A stretch of 64,000 nt of DNA from Actinomyces lilanjuaniae (GCF_003606385.1 NZ_CP032514.1:124001-188000), one strand, 5' to 3'; counted from the stretch's first letter, positions 44,160-53,633 are shown. The notes: generated by a model from the sequence alone, not told the origin. Translations and numbers: made by a program.

Positions 44160-44307
44160 GGCTGTGCTCTCCTGTGTGGTGGTCGCTGTGGTGGCGGGGC
44201 GTCGCATGAGGGCGGTAGGGGTCATGCCTGCGGGCTGGCGATGTCGGCCCGGGGCCGCCCCAGGTCGGGCACAAGGCGGCTGGCGACGGAAGGGATGGCA
44301 GGGAGGG

Positions 44308-45704
44308 CTAGGCGGACAGCCGTCTGCCGTGGTTGGCCTCGGCCAGCAGAGCGGACACCGCCGCCTCCAGGCGGTCCAGGGCGTCGTCGAGGGTGACGCG
44401 CGGGCAGGCCACGTTGAGCCGGGTGAACCCCTCCCCGCCGGCGCCGAACATGCGGCCGTCGTCGAGCCACAGCCCGGCCTGGTAGGTCATGATTGGGTCC
44501 AGGTCGTTGGCACCCAGCCCTGTGCGCTCCAGCAGGTCGCGGCAGTCCAGCCACAGCAGGTAGGTGCCCTCCGCCGGGCACAGGCTCACCCCGGGCACGG
44601 TCTCCAGGCGCTGCGCCACGTGCTCGCGTGCCGACTGGACATGGTCTCGCAGGGAGTCCAGCCAGGCCTCCCCCGACTCGTAGGCGGCCCGGCAGGCCAC
44701 CAGTCCCAGGGTGTTGGGCTGGGAGTAGCCGGTCGCGGCCAGCTCGCGCCGGAAGGCGGCCCGCAGCAGGGGGCTGCTCACCAGGATGTTGGCCACCTGC
44801 AGCCCGGCCAGGTTGAAGGACTTCGACGGGGAGGTGCAGGTCAGTGTCCTGGCCGAGGTCTCCTCGTCCAGGGAGGCGAAGGGGGTGGTGGCGTGGCCTG
44901 GCAGGGCCAGGTCGGCGTGCACCTCGTCGGAGACGACGGTGACGTCGTAGCGGTGGGCCAGGGCCGCTAGGGCCTCTAGCTCGGGGCGGGTCCACACCCG
45001 GCCCACCGGGTTGTGCGGGTTGCACAGGATCAGCAGGCGGGCGCCCGAGGTGCGCAGTGTGGCCTCCAGGGCGGCCAGGTCCCGCTGGTAGCGGCCCCGG
45101 GTGTCCTGGACCAGCGGCGCGCTGGCTACCACGCGGCCGTTGGCCTCCACCACCTCCCGGAAGGGGTAGTAGACGGGCTCCTCGATGACGACCGCCTCAC
45201 CGGGGCGGTGCAGGCCCGCACCGCCAGGGCCAGGGCGGGAACCACTCCGGGTGTCACTGTGTTCCAGGAGGGGTCCACCTTCCAGCCGTAGCGGCGGGCC
45301 ATCCAGCCGACCAGGGCGGTGTGGTAGGCGGCGTCAGGCTCGGAGTAGCCAAAGACGCCGTGGCGGGTGCGCCACAGCAGCGCGCTGACGACCGAGGGCG
45401 CGGTAGCATGGTCCATGTCAGCCACCCACAGGGGCAGGGCGTCCTCGGGGCGTCCGCGCTGGGAGGCGAAGTCCCACTTCAGGCTGGCCGTCCCGCGGCG
45501 GTCGCGGACCAGGTCGAAGTCGGCGGGCGGCGTGGTCGTCGCAGGGGGGTAGTGGCCGAGCCCGGGCGCGTGCTGGCTGGGGCCTCCCCGCCCTGGCCTG
45601 AGACCGAGAGGTGAGATGGTCGGGGCGGCGGGCTGCGTGACGGTGTGGGTAACAGGGTGAGTAACGGGCTGGGTGGCGGTGGTCGGTGGTGTGGTCAGTG
45701 GCAT
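44308..45704 (-). pseudogene. MalY/PatB cystathionine beta-lyase (class I/II aminotransferase fold), one frameshift
   Basis: PLP enzyme that cleaves cystathionine to homocysteine, pyruvate and ammonia. The N-terminal domain (TASLKWDFASQRGRPEDALP, then LWVADMDHATAPSVVSAL) carries the MalY-specific WVADMDF-like motif. The C-terminal part holds LLILCNPHNPVGRVWTRPEL, VVSDEVHADLALPGHATTPF and the PLP-lysine segment TSPSKSFNLAGLQVANILVS. The frame breaks at about 45201, a CGGGG run one base short; one added base restores APGEAVVIEEPVYYPFREVV. ATG 45704 with AGGACG upstream is the best start; the first 55 residues are Thr/Pro-rich. It is probably co-transcribed with metB, 148 nt downstream. Confidence 0.8.
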
Positions 45705-45901
45705 GCGTGCGTCCTGGGTCGAGCCACCTTTGTTGGCGTACGCGGCTGCGCGAGTCCGCGGACGGCGGGTGGCTGGCGTGAGGGGCGGGCAGGAGATAAA
45801 CACGGAGCGCACCGGGGCTCCTCCGCGGAGTACGACGGGCGGGGGCAGGGCTCCGCCCGGACTCTGGCCGTTACGTGGACGGACAGCGACGGCTGGCGCT
45901 G
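45705..45901 (-). other. Structured leader between the short leader peptide and malY
   Basis: This 197-nt stretch holds a hairpin with 7-bp arms CGGGCGG/CCGCCCG (45836-45842 and 45853-45859) and a second with GGAGC/GCTCC arms (45804-45808 and 45817-45821), followed on the - strand by GTGTTTATCTCC. Together with the upstream leader peptide this has the layout of an attenuator. Confidence 0.35.
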
Positions 45902-45976
45902 TCAGCGCATGCGCATTCGACCCGCGCTGAGGGGACGCACTGTCATCGTGCGGGCCTGAGGCGTCGAGGTCGTCAT
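45902..45976 (-). CDS. Short leader peptide rich in Met and Arg, upstream of malY-metB
   Basis: 24 codons from ATG 45976 to TGA, encoding MTTSTPQARTMTVRPLSAGR then MRMR. Four of the 24 residues are Met and five are Arg, and the peptide ends Arg-Met-Arg-Met-Arg. It starts 8 nt after a TACACT -10 box, so it is probably translated from a leaderless transcript. The genes behind it make methionine precursors. Ribosome stalling at the Met/Arg codons could control hairpins downstream. The peptide is seen in the sequence; the regulatory role is inference. Confidence 0.4.
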   Translation of the reverse strand: MTTSTPQARTMTVRPLSAGRMRMR

Positions 45977-45983
45977 GGTGCGC

Positions 45984-45989
45984 AGTGTA
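45984..45989 (-). promoter_or_regulatory. -10 box TACACT of the malY-metB leader
   Basis: TACACT on the - strand ends 8 nt before the ATG of the leader peptide (45976), identical in sequence to the serS -10 box. Confidence 0.45.
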
Positions 45990-46119
45990 GCGCGGGCGTC
46001 GGCCTGCCGTCATCCCGGGCTGGGCGGGGCGGTGTCGGCACAGGGACGGCGGCCGTGCTGCTGACCGCAGAGCGGCGTGGAGTATTGGGGTGGTGCGGGC
46101 CACGGAGGAGAACCGGCGC

Positions 46120-46266
46120 ATGAGCGTGAACCGGGACCGTAAGACGAGCCTGAGTGCTCACGGCCGTTCACAGGTCACCTGGCTGTTTCGGGACGCGCCG
46201 ATGCAGCCCAACGTCCTGCTACAGCTGCCGCCAACGGTCGTCTCGCTGCACCGGGTGAGGCGGTAG
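46120..46266 (+). CDS. Possible small protein, unknown
   Basis: A 48-codon frame with a strong ribosome site (GGAGGAG, 46104-46110, 9 nt before the ATG). It encodes a basic peptide with RSQVTWLFRDAPMQPNVLLQ in the middle. No family is recognised. The frame lies alone between the malY leader and the methyltransferase gene. The good ribosome site is the only support. Confidence 0.25.
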   Translation: MSVNRDRKTSLSAHGRSQVTWLFRDAPMQPNVLLQLPPTVVSLHRVRR

Positions 46267-46320
46267 TGTCCCCTGCACCGCTGCTGCCTCGCCAGTAGGT
46301 CAGCAGTGTGCGGCAGGGGT

Positions 46321-47376
46321 CTAGCTGACTGCCCGCAACCGCCCGCCTGTACCTGTGCCCCAGCTGGGCACAGCCCCCAGCGCCTCGGCAACTGACCTGC
46401 CTATCGCCTCGGCGGCCGGTGGCGGGAAGGCGTTGCCGATCTGCCGGTAGACTGAGGTCTTACGTCCGGCGAACTCCCATGCCGGGTCAAAGCCCTGGAG
46501 CCGGGCCGTCATCTGGTTGGTGAGCCTGGGGATGTGGTCCACCGGTGTGTCTGCTGCGGGTGCGGCGTCGGCGATCCCCTTCCCGTCGACACCAAGCGCT
46601 AGCCAGGCCTGCTTTGCTCGTGTGGGTCCAAGGTCGGCCCCGCCGTGCTTCTTGGAGCCGCCGACCAGCGTGGGTGCAATGCTGTTGGCTCTCCTGGCCC
46701 AGGCCTCAGCTCCCCGCCACCCGCGGGAGCCCATGAGCGGGCCGAGTACCTCACCGACCGTGGGTGGGGTGCCACACGCGCGCGGCCACTCGAACCGGCG
46801 GCGGCTGCGACGTCGCATCGCCACGAGGATGAACCGGGGCCGCAACTGGGGGACGCCAAACTCGCTGGAGTTTAGCAGCTGCCAGTCGGCGTCGTAGCCC
46901 ATGGTGTCGAGGGCGGCAAGGATCGATTGCCGGTAGGGGGCAAAGCGTGCGGAGGCCAGCCCCTTGACGTTCTCCAGCATGACTGCGGAGGGACGAGCCT
47001 CACGGACCAGGCGGATCGCCTCCGGGAAGAGGTCGCGCTCGTCGTCGGCCCCCAGCTGCCTACCGGCGATGGAGAACGGTGGGCAGGGCACCCCGCCGGC
47101 CAGGAGGTCGATGCCCCTGTGGTCACGCCCGCTGATGTCGCGCACGTCCCCCTCGTGGACGTGCCAGGAGGGGCGGTTGAGCCGTAGCGTCGCAGCCGCG
47201 TCCCGGTCGATCTCCACGGCCAGGCGGTGGCTGAACCCGGCCGCCTCCAGCCCGGAGGACTGGCCGCCCGCACCCGCACAGATCTCCAGCACACTCAGCT
47301 CGGGGTTGCGTCGCACGTGCCCTATTCCTCTCATCACGGTGGCTGGTTTCCCAGGAAGGCGGGGGAGCGAGACCAT
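46321..47376 (-). CDS. DNA (cytosine-5-)-methyltransferase
   Basis: About 351 aa from ATG 47376; ATG 47334 is an alternative. The longer open frame up to 47559 cannot be used because it runs into the tRNA-Ser gene. C5-methyltransferase motifs: I in LEICAGAGGQSSGLEAAGFS, IV with catalytic Cys in GGVPCPPFSIAG, VI in VMLENVKGL, VIII in QLRPRFILVAMRRR and X in YRQIGNAFPPPAAEAIG. The target-recognition region between VIII and X is about 100 residues. No restriction endonuclease gene is adjacent, so it is an orphan methyltransferase or the remains of a restriction-modification pair. Its position next to a tRNA gene suggests acquisition by transfer. Confidence 0.9.
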   Translation of the reverse strand: MVSLPRLPGKPATVMRGIGHVRRNPELSVLEICAGAGGQSSGLEAAGFSHRLAVEIDRDAAATLRLNRPSWHVHEGDVRDISGRDHRGIDLLAGGVPCPPFSIAGRQLGADDERDLFPEAIRLVREARPSAVMLENVKGLASARFAPYRQSILAALDTMGYDADWQLLNSSEFGVPQLRPRFILVAMRRRSRRRFEWPRACGTPPTVGEVLGPLMGSRGWRGAEAWARRANSIAPTLVGGSKKHGGADLGPTRAKQAWLALGVDGKGIADAAPAADTPVDHIPRLTNQMTARLQGFDPAWEFAGRKTSVYRQIGNAFPPPAAEAIGRSVAEALGAVPSWGTGTGGRLRAVS

Positions 47377-47485
47377 GCTGCCACCAGGCTGCGACACCGT
47401 CTCACGTCCGGGAATGGCTACCACGGCTGCTGACCGGCGGCAAAGTAAGTCCCCCGTGGGCGGGGCCGACGGGGGACTGTCATGG

Positions 47486-47573
47486 TGGCGGAGGATGGGG
47501 GATTCGAACCCCCGAGGGCTTGCACCCAACACGCTTTCCAAGCGTGCGCCATAGGCCACTAGGCGAATCCTCC
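47486..47573 (-). tRNA. tRNA-Ser (GGA anticodon)
   Basis: On the - strand, acceptor arms GGAGGAT (47573-47567) and ATCCTCC pair, with discriminator G and encoded CCA ending at 47486. The anticodon stem CACGC/GCGTG closes the loop TTGGAAA, giving GGA. A class II variable arm is present. Third tRNA-Ser of the window. Confidence 0.95.
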
Positions 47574-47736
47574 AGGTCTCACAGGCGCTCTCGCTCTCAC
47601 GGGCGTGCTGCGCGACGGAACGTGAGCATAGCCGAGGTTCGCCAGCCGCTGCCAGTTGCCTACGACCGGCTGCACGTGCGATCGGTCACGGCGCCGTCGG
47701 CGCCGGTTCCCAGGTGCGACGGCGGTGCATATCCGC

Positions 47737-47742
47737 TATGCT
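47737..47742 (+). promoter_or_regulatory. -10 box TATGCT of ffs
   Basis: TATGCT is a near-consensus -10 box and predicts transcription start near 47749, just at the first paired base of the SRP RNA. Confidence 0.5.
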
Positions 47743-47751
47743 GCCACCCGG

Positions 47752-47834
47752 CCCCTCGTGCGGCGTCATCCTGCGAATCCCCCCAGGACCGGAAGGTAGC
47801 AAGGGTAAGGAGGCTCTGACGGGTGCGCGAGGGG
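47752..47834 (+). ncRNA. ffs: Signal recognition particle RNA, small bacterial type (4.5S)
   Basis: The conserved SRP54-binding core CAGGACCGGAAGGTAGCAAG followed by GGTAAGGAGGCTCTG, with the GGAA-type tetraloop closing the hairpin, is unmistakable. Outer arms CCCCTCG (47752-47758) and CGAGGGG (47828-47834) pair to close the helix. With Ffh it targets membrane proteins to the translocon. Position just upstream of dnaX is typical of actinobacteria. Confidence 0.93.
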
Positions 47835-47974
47835 TCCTCACGTCCTGGCACCAGGAGGCCGGGGGGCAGCAAGAAGCAGCAGCCCCCGGGTGCCGCAGTG
47901 CCCGGCGGCCTGCCAGGTGCGCCCGCACTGTCGTGTCCGGGGCCGTCGCGCCGCACAGGCTCAGCCAAGCCGTC

Positions 47975-47980
47975 TAGAGT
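47975..47980 (+). promoter_or_regulatory. -10 box TAGAGT, probable leaderless promoter of dnaX
   Basis: TAGAGT ends 7 nt before GTG 47987, with no Shine-Dalgarno sequence between. Same spacing as serS, pheA and the glycosyltransferase gene. Confidence 0.5.
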
Positions 47981-47986
47981 CGGAGC

Positions 47987-50686
47987 GTGACCACCGCCCT
48001 GTACCGCCGCTACCGCCCCGACACCTTCCAGGACGTCATCGGACAGGACCACGTGACTGCCCCGCTCATGGCAGCGCTGCGCGCGGACCGTGTCACCCAC
48101 GCCTACCTGTTCTCCGGCCCCCGCGGCTGCGGGAAGACGACCTCGGCCCGCATCCTGGCCCGGTGCCTCAACTGCGAGCAGGCGCCGACCGACGCCCCCT
48201 GCGGGGAGTGCCCCTCCTGCCGGGACCTGGCTACCGGCGGCCCGGGTAGCCTGGACGTCGTCGAGATCGACGCTGCCAGCCACAACGGCGTCGACGATGC
48301 CCGGGACCTGCGGGAGCGAGCCGCCTTCGCCCCGGCCCGGGACCGCTACAAGGTCTTTATCCTCGATGAGGCTCACATGGTGACCGCCCAAGGCTTCAAC
48401 GCCCTGCTCAAGCTGGTGGAGGAGCCCCCGACCCACGTGAAGTTCATCTTCGCCACCACTGAGCCGGACAAGGTTATCGGCACGATCCGCTCCCGTACCC
48501 ACCACTACCCCTTCCGGCTGGTGCCGCCCGACGTCCTGGAGGACTACCTGGGCCAGCTGTGCGATGCCGAGGGGGTCTCGGTGGGGCCGGGTGTCTTTCC
48601 CCTGGTGGTGCGTGCCGGCGGCGGCTCCGTGCGCGACACCCTGTCGGTCATGGACCAGCTCATCGGCGGCGCGGTTGACGGGAGCGTGGACTACCAGCGG
48701 GCCGTGGCCCTCCTGGGCTACACCGACACCACCCTGCTGGACCAGTGTGTGGACGCCGTGGCCGCAGCCGATGGCAGCGGCGTCTTCCGGGTGGTGGAGC
48801 GGGTGGTGACCTCCGGGCACGACCCCCGCCGGTTCGTGGAGGACCTGCTCCAGCGCCTGCGCGACCTGCTGGTCATCGCGCTGGCTGGCTCGCAGGCAGG
48901 GCCTGCGCTCGGCTCCCTCCCCGCCGACCAGCTGGCGCGGATGGAGGCCCAGGCGCGCACCCTGGGGGCCGCGGCACTCTCGCGTGCCGCGGACACCACC
49001 TCCCAGGCTCTGGGCTCCATGGTGGGGGCCACCTCACCGCGGCTGCAGCTGGAGCTGCTCATGGCCCGTCTCCTTCTGCCCGGGGCTGTTCCCGGGGCTG
49101 CGGCACCCTCCGCCGACGGCCAGGCTCCCGCCGTGGGCCAGCCCGTGCGCCCCCTGCCGACGTCCACGCCGGGTGCTTCTGCGCCGACGGCCTCCCCGGT
49201 CCCCCCTGCGCCGACAGCGCCACCGTCAGCCTCGGAAGCCGAGGCGGCGCCCCAGGCGGTCCAGGGCCAGGGCACGCAGACGTCTCCAGGTGCCGTTCCT
49301 GGCGCCACGGAGCCCCTCTCGGCTTCCCAACCCTCTCCACCCCGCCCCGGTGACGGACAAGGAGCGCCGGGAGCGGCGGAGGCGGAGATGATCCGCACCC
49401 GCTGGGAGGAGGTCCTGGAGGCGGCCAAGCGCTCCCGGCGCGCGACCTGGGCCCTGGTGGGGCCGAACTCCCAGCCGGGGTCCCTGCGGGAGGGTGCCCT
49501 CACCCTGTTGTTCACCGCTCCGGGGCTGGTCGGAGCCTTCGAGAACGGAGGCCACGGCCCGGTCCTGTCCGCTGCGATCCACCAGGCCCTCGGGCTCCAG
49601 GTTGACGTGCACGCGGTCCTCGTCGGCGGTGACGGCCCCGGGGGCGGCGGCTCCCGAAGCGGCCACTGGAACAGTACCCAGGCCGGTGCGGGCGCCGCCC
49701 CGGTCGCCTGGGACCGCTCTCAGGCCGGTGCGGCCGGTCCTGTGGCCAGTCGCGACCAGGGGATGCCCCGGGCTGCTGACCAGGGTGCCCGGGAGGACCA
49801 GGAGCCCCCGCTCCCCCCGGAGGAGCCGCCTGTGCGGCTTCCGGAACCCCCCGGGCAGGGCCGGGACCCGGTGGCAGGTGCCGACGGCGTCCAGGAAGAG
49901 CCTGCTCCTGCTGGTCAAGGGACCCGGGGCGAGGCCTACGGCGGTGCCGCAGGCGCGTGGACTCCCGGGCCAGGGGCCTCGGTACCAGACCCTGACGACG
50001 GCTGGGGGCCGGTTGCCGTGCCGGGAGGTGGAGGTGCTGTGCACTCGGCCCCGGAGCTGACGGGGCGGACCCGTCAGCCCGTCTCGGGGGTCCCTGCGGG
50101 CGGGGCCTCCTCGCCGCCCCCGTCGTCCGTGTCCCCGCCGTCCCCAGCCTCCTCCCAGGAGTCTGCCCTCCAGGAGCCTCCCCTGGCTCCGGTCCGTCGC
50201 CTGCACGCCCTGCCGGACCTGCCTGCTGCCGCCAGCCCTGGCCCGTCAGGCCCTGGCCCGTCTGCGGCTAGTGCTGACGTCTCTGACCAGGTGGGCGAGA
50301 GGCCCTCCCGCCCACCGCTGGGGCTGGCTCCGGTCACCTGGGACGGGCCCGCACAGCCGGCGCAGACCTTCTCTGACGGGGTCCCCCTGCCTGAGGAGCC
50401 CGGGGACCAGGAGGAACCCGCTGCCGAGGGCGCACTTGCCGAGCGCGACGGGGCCGACGACACGTGGGCACCCACCGGCGCTGCGGGGTCCAGGCTTGCG
50501 GCTGCTATGGCGGCCGCGCGTGCAGCCGCCCAGGAGCCCGACGACCACTCCGCCCTGGCGGAGGACACCCCCAGTGAGGATGACGAGGACGCCGAGGACG
50601 CCGGCGTGGTCGGCCTGGAGGTCGTCAAGCGGGTTCTGGGCGCTACCGTCATCGAGGAGGTCACCGTGACCCAGGAGGGGTACTGA
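47987..50686 (+). CDS. dnaX: DNA polymerase III subunit gamma/tau
   Basis: 899 aa. Clamp-loader AAA+ ATPase. Walker A is [20 protein letters not shown] (about residues 38-57), the zinc module is [19 protein letters not shown], Walker B and DEAx are [20 protein letters not shown] and sensor 1 is [20 protein letters not shown]. Domain III ends near residue 360. A Pro/Ala/Ser-rich linker of over 100 residues leads to a tau-type domain ([20 protein letters not shown]), then a second very long disordered Gly/Pro-rich region and a conserved C-terminal helix ([19 protein letters not shown]). The total is longer than most DnaX because of these disordered stretches. It is followed after 1 nt by recR. 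Confidence 0.95.
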   Translation: MTTALYRRYRPDTFQDVIGQDHVTAPLMAALRADRVTHAYLFSGPRGCGKTTSARILARCLNCEQAPTDAPCGECPSCRDLATGGPGSLDVVEIDAASHNGVDDARDLRERAAFAPARDRYKVFILDEAHMVTAQGFNALLKLVEEPPTHVKFIFATTEPDKVIGTIRSRTHHYPFRLVPPDVLEDYLGQLCDAEGVSVGPGVFPLVVRAGGGSVRDTLSVMDQLIGGAVDGSVDYQRAVALLGYTDTTLLDQCVDAVAAADGSGVFRVVERVVTSGHDPRRFVEDLLQRLRDLLVIALAGSQAGPALGSLPADQLARMEAQARTLGAAALSRAADTTSQALGSMVGATSPRLQLELLMARLLLPGAVPGAAAPSADGQAPAVGQPVRPLPTSTPGASAPTASPVPPAPTAPPSASEAEAAPQAVQGQGTQTSPGAVPGATEPLSASQPSPPRPGDGQGAPGAAEAEMIRTRWEEVLEAAKRSRRATWALVGPNSQPGSLREGALTLLFTAPGLVGAFENGGHGPVLSAAIHQALGLQVDVHAVLVGGDGPGGGGSRSGHWNSTQAGAGAAPVAWDRSQAGAAGPVASRDQGMPRAADQGAREDQEPPLPPEEPPVRLPEPPGQGRDPVAGADGVQEEPAPAGQGTRGEAYGGAAGAWTPGPGASVPDPDDGWGPVAVPGGGGAVHSAPELTGRTRQPVSGVPAGGASSPPPSSVSPPSPASSQESALQEPPLAPVRRLHALPDLPAAASPGPSGPGPSAASADVSDQVGERPSRPPLGLAPVTWDGPAQPAQTFSDGVPLPEEPGDQEEPAAEGALAERDGADDTWAPTGAAGSRLAAAMAAARAAAQEPDDHSALAEDTPSEDDEDAEDAGVVGLEVVKRVLGATVIEEVTVTQEGY

Positions 50687-50687
50687 G

Positions 50688-51296
50688 ATGCCTGCTGTCT
50701 ACGAGGGTGCCGTCCAGGACCTTATCGACGAGCTGGGGGAGCTGCCCGGCGTGGGGCCGAAGTCCGCCCAGCGCATGGCCTTCCACGTCCTGTCGGCGGA
50801 CACCGCGGCTGTGGAGCGCCTTATTGAGGCGCTGCGCGCGGTCAAGGCCCGCGTGCGCTTCTGCGAGACCTGCGGCAACATCGCCGAGGAGGCCCGGTGC
50901 GCCGTCTGCCGCGACCCCAGGCGCGACCCCCGGGTCATCTGCGTGGTGGAGGAGCCCAAGGACGTGGTAGCAATCGAGCGCACCCGGGAGTACCGGGGGC
51001 TGTACCACGTCCTGGGCGGGGCCATCGACCCGATCAACGGGGTGGGGCCCGACGACCTGCGCGTGCGCGAGCTCTTCACCCGGCTGGGTGACGGGCAGGT
51101 CGAGGAGGTCATCCTGGCCACTGACCCTGACGTGGTGGGGGAGGCGACGGCTGCCTACCTGACCCGCATGCTGCACACAATGTCCGTGCCCGTGTCCCGT
51201 CTGGCCTCAGGACTGCCGGTGGGCAGCGACCTGGAGTACGCCGACGAGGTCACCCTGGGCCGGGCCTTCGAGGGGCGCCGCCGCGTGGAGGAGTGA
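50688..51296 (+). CDS. recR: Recombination protein RecR
   Basis: 202 aa, family length. The helix-hairpin-helix [20 protein letters not shown] is at residues 9-28. The C4 zinc finger is [16 protein letters not shown] (57-72) and the Toprim domain begins [20 protein letters not shown]. The C-terminal Walker-B-like strand block [15 protein letters not shown] and [20 protein letters not shown] are typical. RecR works with RecF and RecO to load RecA at gaps and stalled forks. It starts 1 nt after the dnaX stop (TGAGATG), so translation is coupled. Confidence 0.97.
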   Translation: MPAVYEGAVQDLIDELGELPGVGPKSAQRMAFHVLSADTAAVERLIEALRAVKARVRFCETCGNIAEEARCAVCRDPRRDPRVICVVEEPKDVVAIERTREYRGLYHVLGGAIDPINGVGPDDLRVRELFTRLGDGQVEEVILATDPDVVGEATAAYLTRMLHTMSVPVSRLASGLPVGSDLEYADEVTLGRAFEGRRRVEE

Positions 51297-51493
51297 GGCG
51301 GCGCCTGCCTGTCCTGGGGCTGCGCGGCCCGGGGGGCTGGCAGCCAGGTCCGCTTGCCAGGTCACAGCGTGACGGTGTCCGTGTCTCAGTCTGCTGACGT
51401 CGTGTTGTGAGCAGCGTCCTGCGGGAGGAGCCGGGTATACGGTTCAACCTATTATCCACGGGACGATGTCCTACCTGGGGACAAGGAGTCATG

Positions 51494-52447
51494 ATGTGTA
51501 CAGCGCTGCGCTTCTCTGACGTCCAGGGGCACATGTACTTCGGTCGCAACCTGGACTGGAGCCAGGGCTACGGCCAGCGTGTGGTCGTGACACCCACTGG
51601 TTACGGGCCCAGATCGCCTTTTGGGGCTGTCCCGGAGATCAGGTACCCGGTGATTGGCATGGGTATCGTCGTCGACGACGTCCCCCTCTACTTCGACGCC
51701 GCCAATAACCAGGGGCTGGCGGTCGCGGGACTGAACTTTCCTGGCTACGCGCAGTACGCCACTGGTCCTGTCGGCGGCATGACCAGTGTCGCCGCCTACG
51801 AGTTCCCGCTGTGGGTGGCCGCGGGCTTCGCCTCGGTTGACGAGGTCGAGGAGGCCCTGGCCAGCACGGTCGTGGTGGACCGTCCGGTCAACGATGATCT
51901 GCCCTCCTCCATGCTGCACTGGATCATCGGTGACTCCACCCGGTCGATCGTGGTGGAGCACACCGCCGAGGGCCTCCAGGTGTTCCACGACGACCTTGAC
52001 GTGCTGGCGAACCAGCCTGGGTTCGCCTACCACGCCGAGAACGTCCGCAGCTATCTCAACGTGGTCAGCGACGTGCCCGACCCGGTGACGTGGGCGAGCT
52101 CCCGGCTGGTGCCCTACGGCTCGGGCGGTGGCATGCGCGGGTTGCCAGGTGACTACTACTCGCCCTCTCGGTTCGTGCGCGCCGCCTACCTGAACGCCCA
52201 CTACCCGACCAAGACCACCGAGGAGGACAACGTCAGCCGTCTGTTCCACTCGCTGGCGGGGGTGGCCATGATCGACGGCGCGGCCCGTATGGGTGACGGA
52301 CGCTACGAGATTACCGTCTACACCGGTGGCTTCTCCTCACGCACGAGCACCTACTACTACTCCACCTACGAGGACCCTGCGGTGCGCGCGGTGGCCATGG
52401 GTGACTACGACCTCACCGGCACGGAGCTGGTCCAGGTCGAGGCCTGA
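51494..52447 (+). CDS. Choloylglycine hydrolase family amidase (bile salt hydrolase / penicillin V acylase type)
   Basis: 317 aa. ATG 51494 is chosen because it puts Cys at position 2, the N-terminal nucleophile released by Met removal, and AGGAG lies 5 nt upstream; ATG 51491 and the open frame to 51407 would bury it. Arg18 and Asp21 fall in FGRNLDWS at exactly the positions of bile salt hydrolases. Further landmarks are LAVAGLNFPGYAQYA, PSSMLHWIIGDSTRSIVVEH and RGLPGDYYSPSRFVRAAYLN (catalytic Arg). The family hydrolyses amide bonds of conjugated bile salts, penicillin V or acyl-homoserine lactones; the substrate cannot be told from sequence alone. A TATTAT -10 candidate lies at 51450-51455. 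Confidence 0.88.
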   Translation: MCTALRFSDVQGHMYFGRNLDWSQGYGQRVVVTPTGYGPRSPFGAVPEIRYPVIGMGIVVDDVPLYFDAANNQGLAVAGLNFPGYAQYATGPVGGMTSVAAYEFPLWVAAGFASVDEVEEALASTVVVDRPVNDDLPSSMLHWIIGDSTRSIVVEHTAEGLQVFHDDLDVLANQPGFAYHAENVRSYLNVVSDVPDPVTWASSRLVPYGSGGGMRGLPGDYYSPSRFVRAAYLNAHYPTKTTEEDNVSRLFHSLAGVAMIDGAARMGDGRYEITVYTGGFSSRTSTYYYSTYEDPAVRAVAMGDYDLTGTELVQVEA

Positions 52448-52562
52448 GCCCACAGGTGCCGGGTTGAGGGCACGAGGGCACCCGAGCAGGTTGCGGTGGC
52501 GGTCCCGAGCCCAGGTGCGTTGGGATGGGCGGCTGGTCCAGGCTTCTTCGGACCAACGCGCC

Positions 52563-53633
52563 TCAGGCCATGCGGATGCCACGGGCAAGGTGCCCGGCGG
52601 GGACGGCGAGCTCGCGGGAGGCCGTCTCTGTCGCCCCCCACCCCAGTACCAGGAGGACCAGCAGCGTGGTCGGCCAGAAGGGCGACAGGTTGGAGGCGAC
52701 GTCTCTGGTCCTGGCGCGGCCAGCCCTGGCTGGAGCGGGGTCGGAGGGCGAGGAGCAGTCGTCGTAGACCACCTGTGAGGGCGAGGGGACACGCATCCGG
52801 TTTACTGCCTGACCCAGCTCCGCCAGCGGGGTCTCCTGGCTACGGTCCCTGCTGCGGCCCTCCCGGGCGGAGACGTCGCTGAGGGCGGCGAAGGGGTTGG
52901 GGGCTACCATCCACCATATCCGCTCCGTGCGGAAGATCGTGTCGGTGCGGGTACTAGGCTCGGCGGCGCACACGGTCTGGGTGCTCGTAGAGGCGCCGTA
53001 GTCGATCCGGTAGTGGACCACGGTCTGGTCGTCCCGGACGGCGGCAGAGGATGCCGTCAGCACGATGGGGGTGCCGATGACCAGCGTGGCCACCGCCAGG
53101 TAGGTGAGGACGGCGGAGGCCGAGGTCCGTGCGGCCAGGCTGGAGAATCCCAGGCCGATCCCGCAGACAGCCCCCAGCGTGGTCACCAGCACCAGGAGGT
53201 GTCCCAGGAGGACCTGCCAGGTCGCCCCTCCCAGGCCAGCCAGGACCACCAGGAACGGCAGCGCCACCGCGAGGAAGGCTATGGCCGCCAGCCAGGCGGC
53301 CACGAGCTTGCCCACCGCGATCTCCCGGCTGCGCAGCGCCGTGGCCTGGACCAGCGCCAGGGTGGCGTCGGCCCTGTCTCCGTTGACGGAGGTGGCCGAC
53401 AGCGTCGGGGCCACGATCAGCCCCACGCCCAGGACGAAGCACAGCACCGTGTCGTAGAGGAGCGGGGCCACCGCCGCCAGGCCCGTCCCGGAGGTTACGG
53501 CCGCGCTGCCCAGTCCCAGGACCATGAGGAGCAGCACCGTGCCCCAGGCCGCCAGCATCACCTGCCAGCGGGTGGCCCGGACCCGCCGCCTGAGCTCCAG
53601 CACGACGATGGTGCGCAGCCCCGACCAGCTCAT
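52563..53633 (-). CDS. ABC transporter permease (ABC-2 type)
   Basis: 356 aa from ATG 53633, overlapping the ATPase stop by 4 nt. Six hydrophobic segments are visible: QVMLAAWGTVLLLMVLGLGS, AAVAPLLYDTVLCFVLGVGL, AAWLAAIAFLAVALPFLVVL, LLGHLLVLVTTLGAVCGIGL, AVLTYLAVATLVIGTPIVLT and a last helix WPTTLLVLLVLGWGATETAS. The long external loop between helices 5 and 6 (about 100 residues, one Cys pair candidate) is typical of ABC-2 exporters such as NatB-like or lantibiotic self-protection systems. Substrate unknown. The longer frame extending to 54422 is antisense-free but is only a shadow of the ATPase gene. Confidence 0.8.
   Translation of the reverse strand: MSWSGLRTIVVLELRRRVRATRWQVMLAAWGTVLLLMVLGLGSAAVTSGTGLAAVAPLLYDTVLCFVLGVGLIVAPTLSATSVNGDRADATLALVQATALRSREIAVGKLVAAWLAAIAFLAVALPFLVVLAGLGGATWQVLLGHLLVLVTTLGAVCGIGLGFSSLAARTSASAVLTYLAVATLVIGTPIVLTASSAAVRDDQTVVHYRIDYGASTSTQTVCAAEPSTRTDTIFRTERIWWMVAPNPFAALSDVSAREGRSRDRSQETPLAELGQAVNRMRVPSPSQVVYDDCSSPSDPAPARAGRARTRDVASNLSPFWPTTLLVLLVLGWGATETASRELAVPAGHLARGIRMA

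Noticed and set aside
45705..45901. SAM riboswitch upstream of malY
   Set aside because: I could not build any of the known SAM aptamer cores; only simple hairpins are seen, and the leader peptide explains the region better.
47377..47559. Longer methyltransferase start at 47559
   Set aside because: The extension reads through the tRNA-Ser gene, so it cannot be coding.
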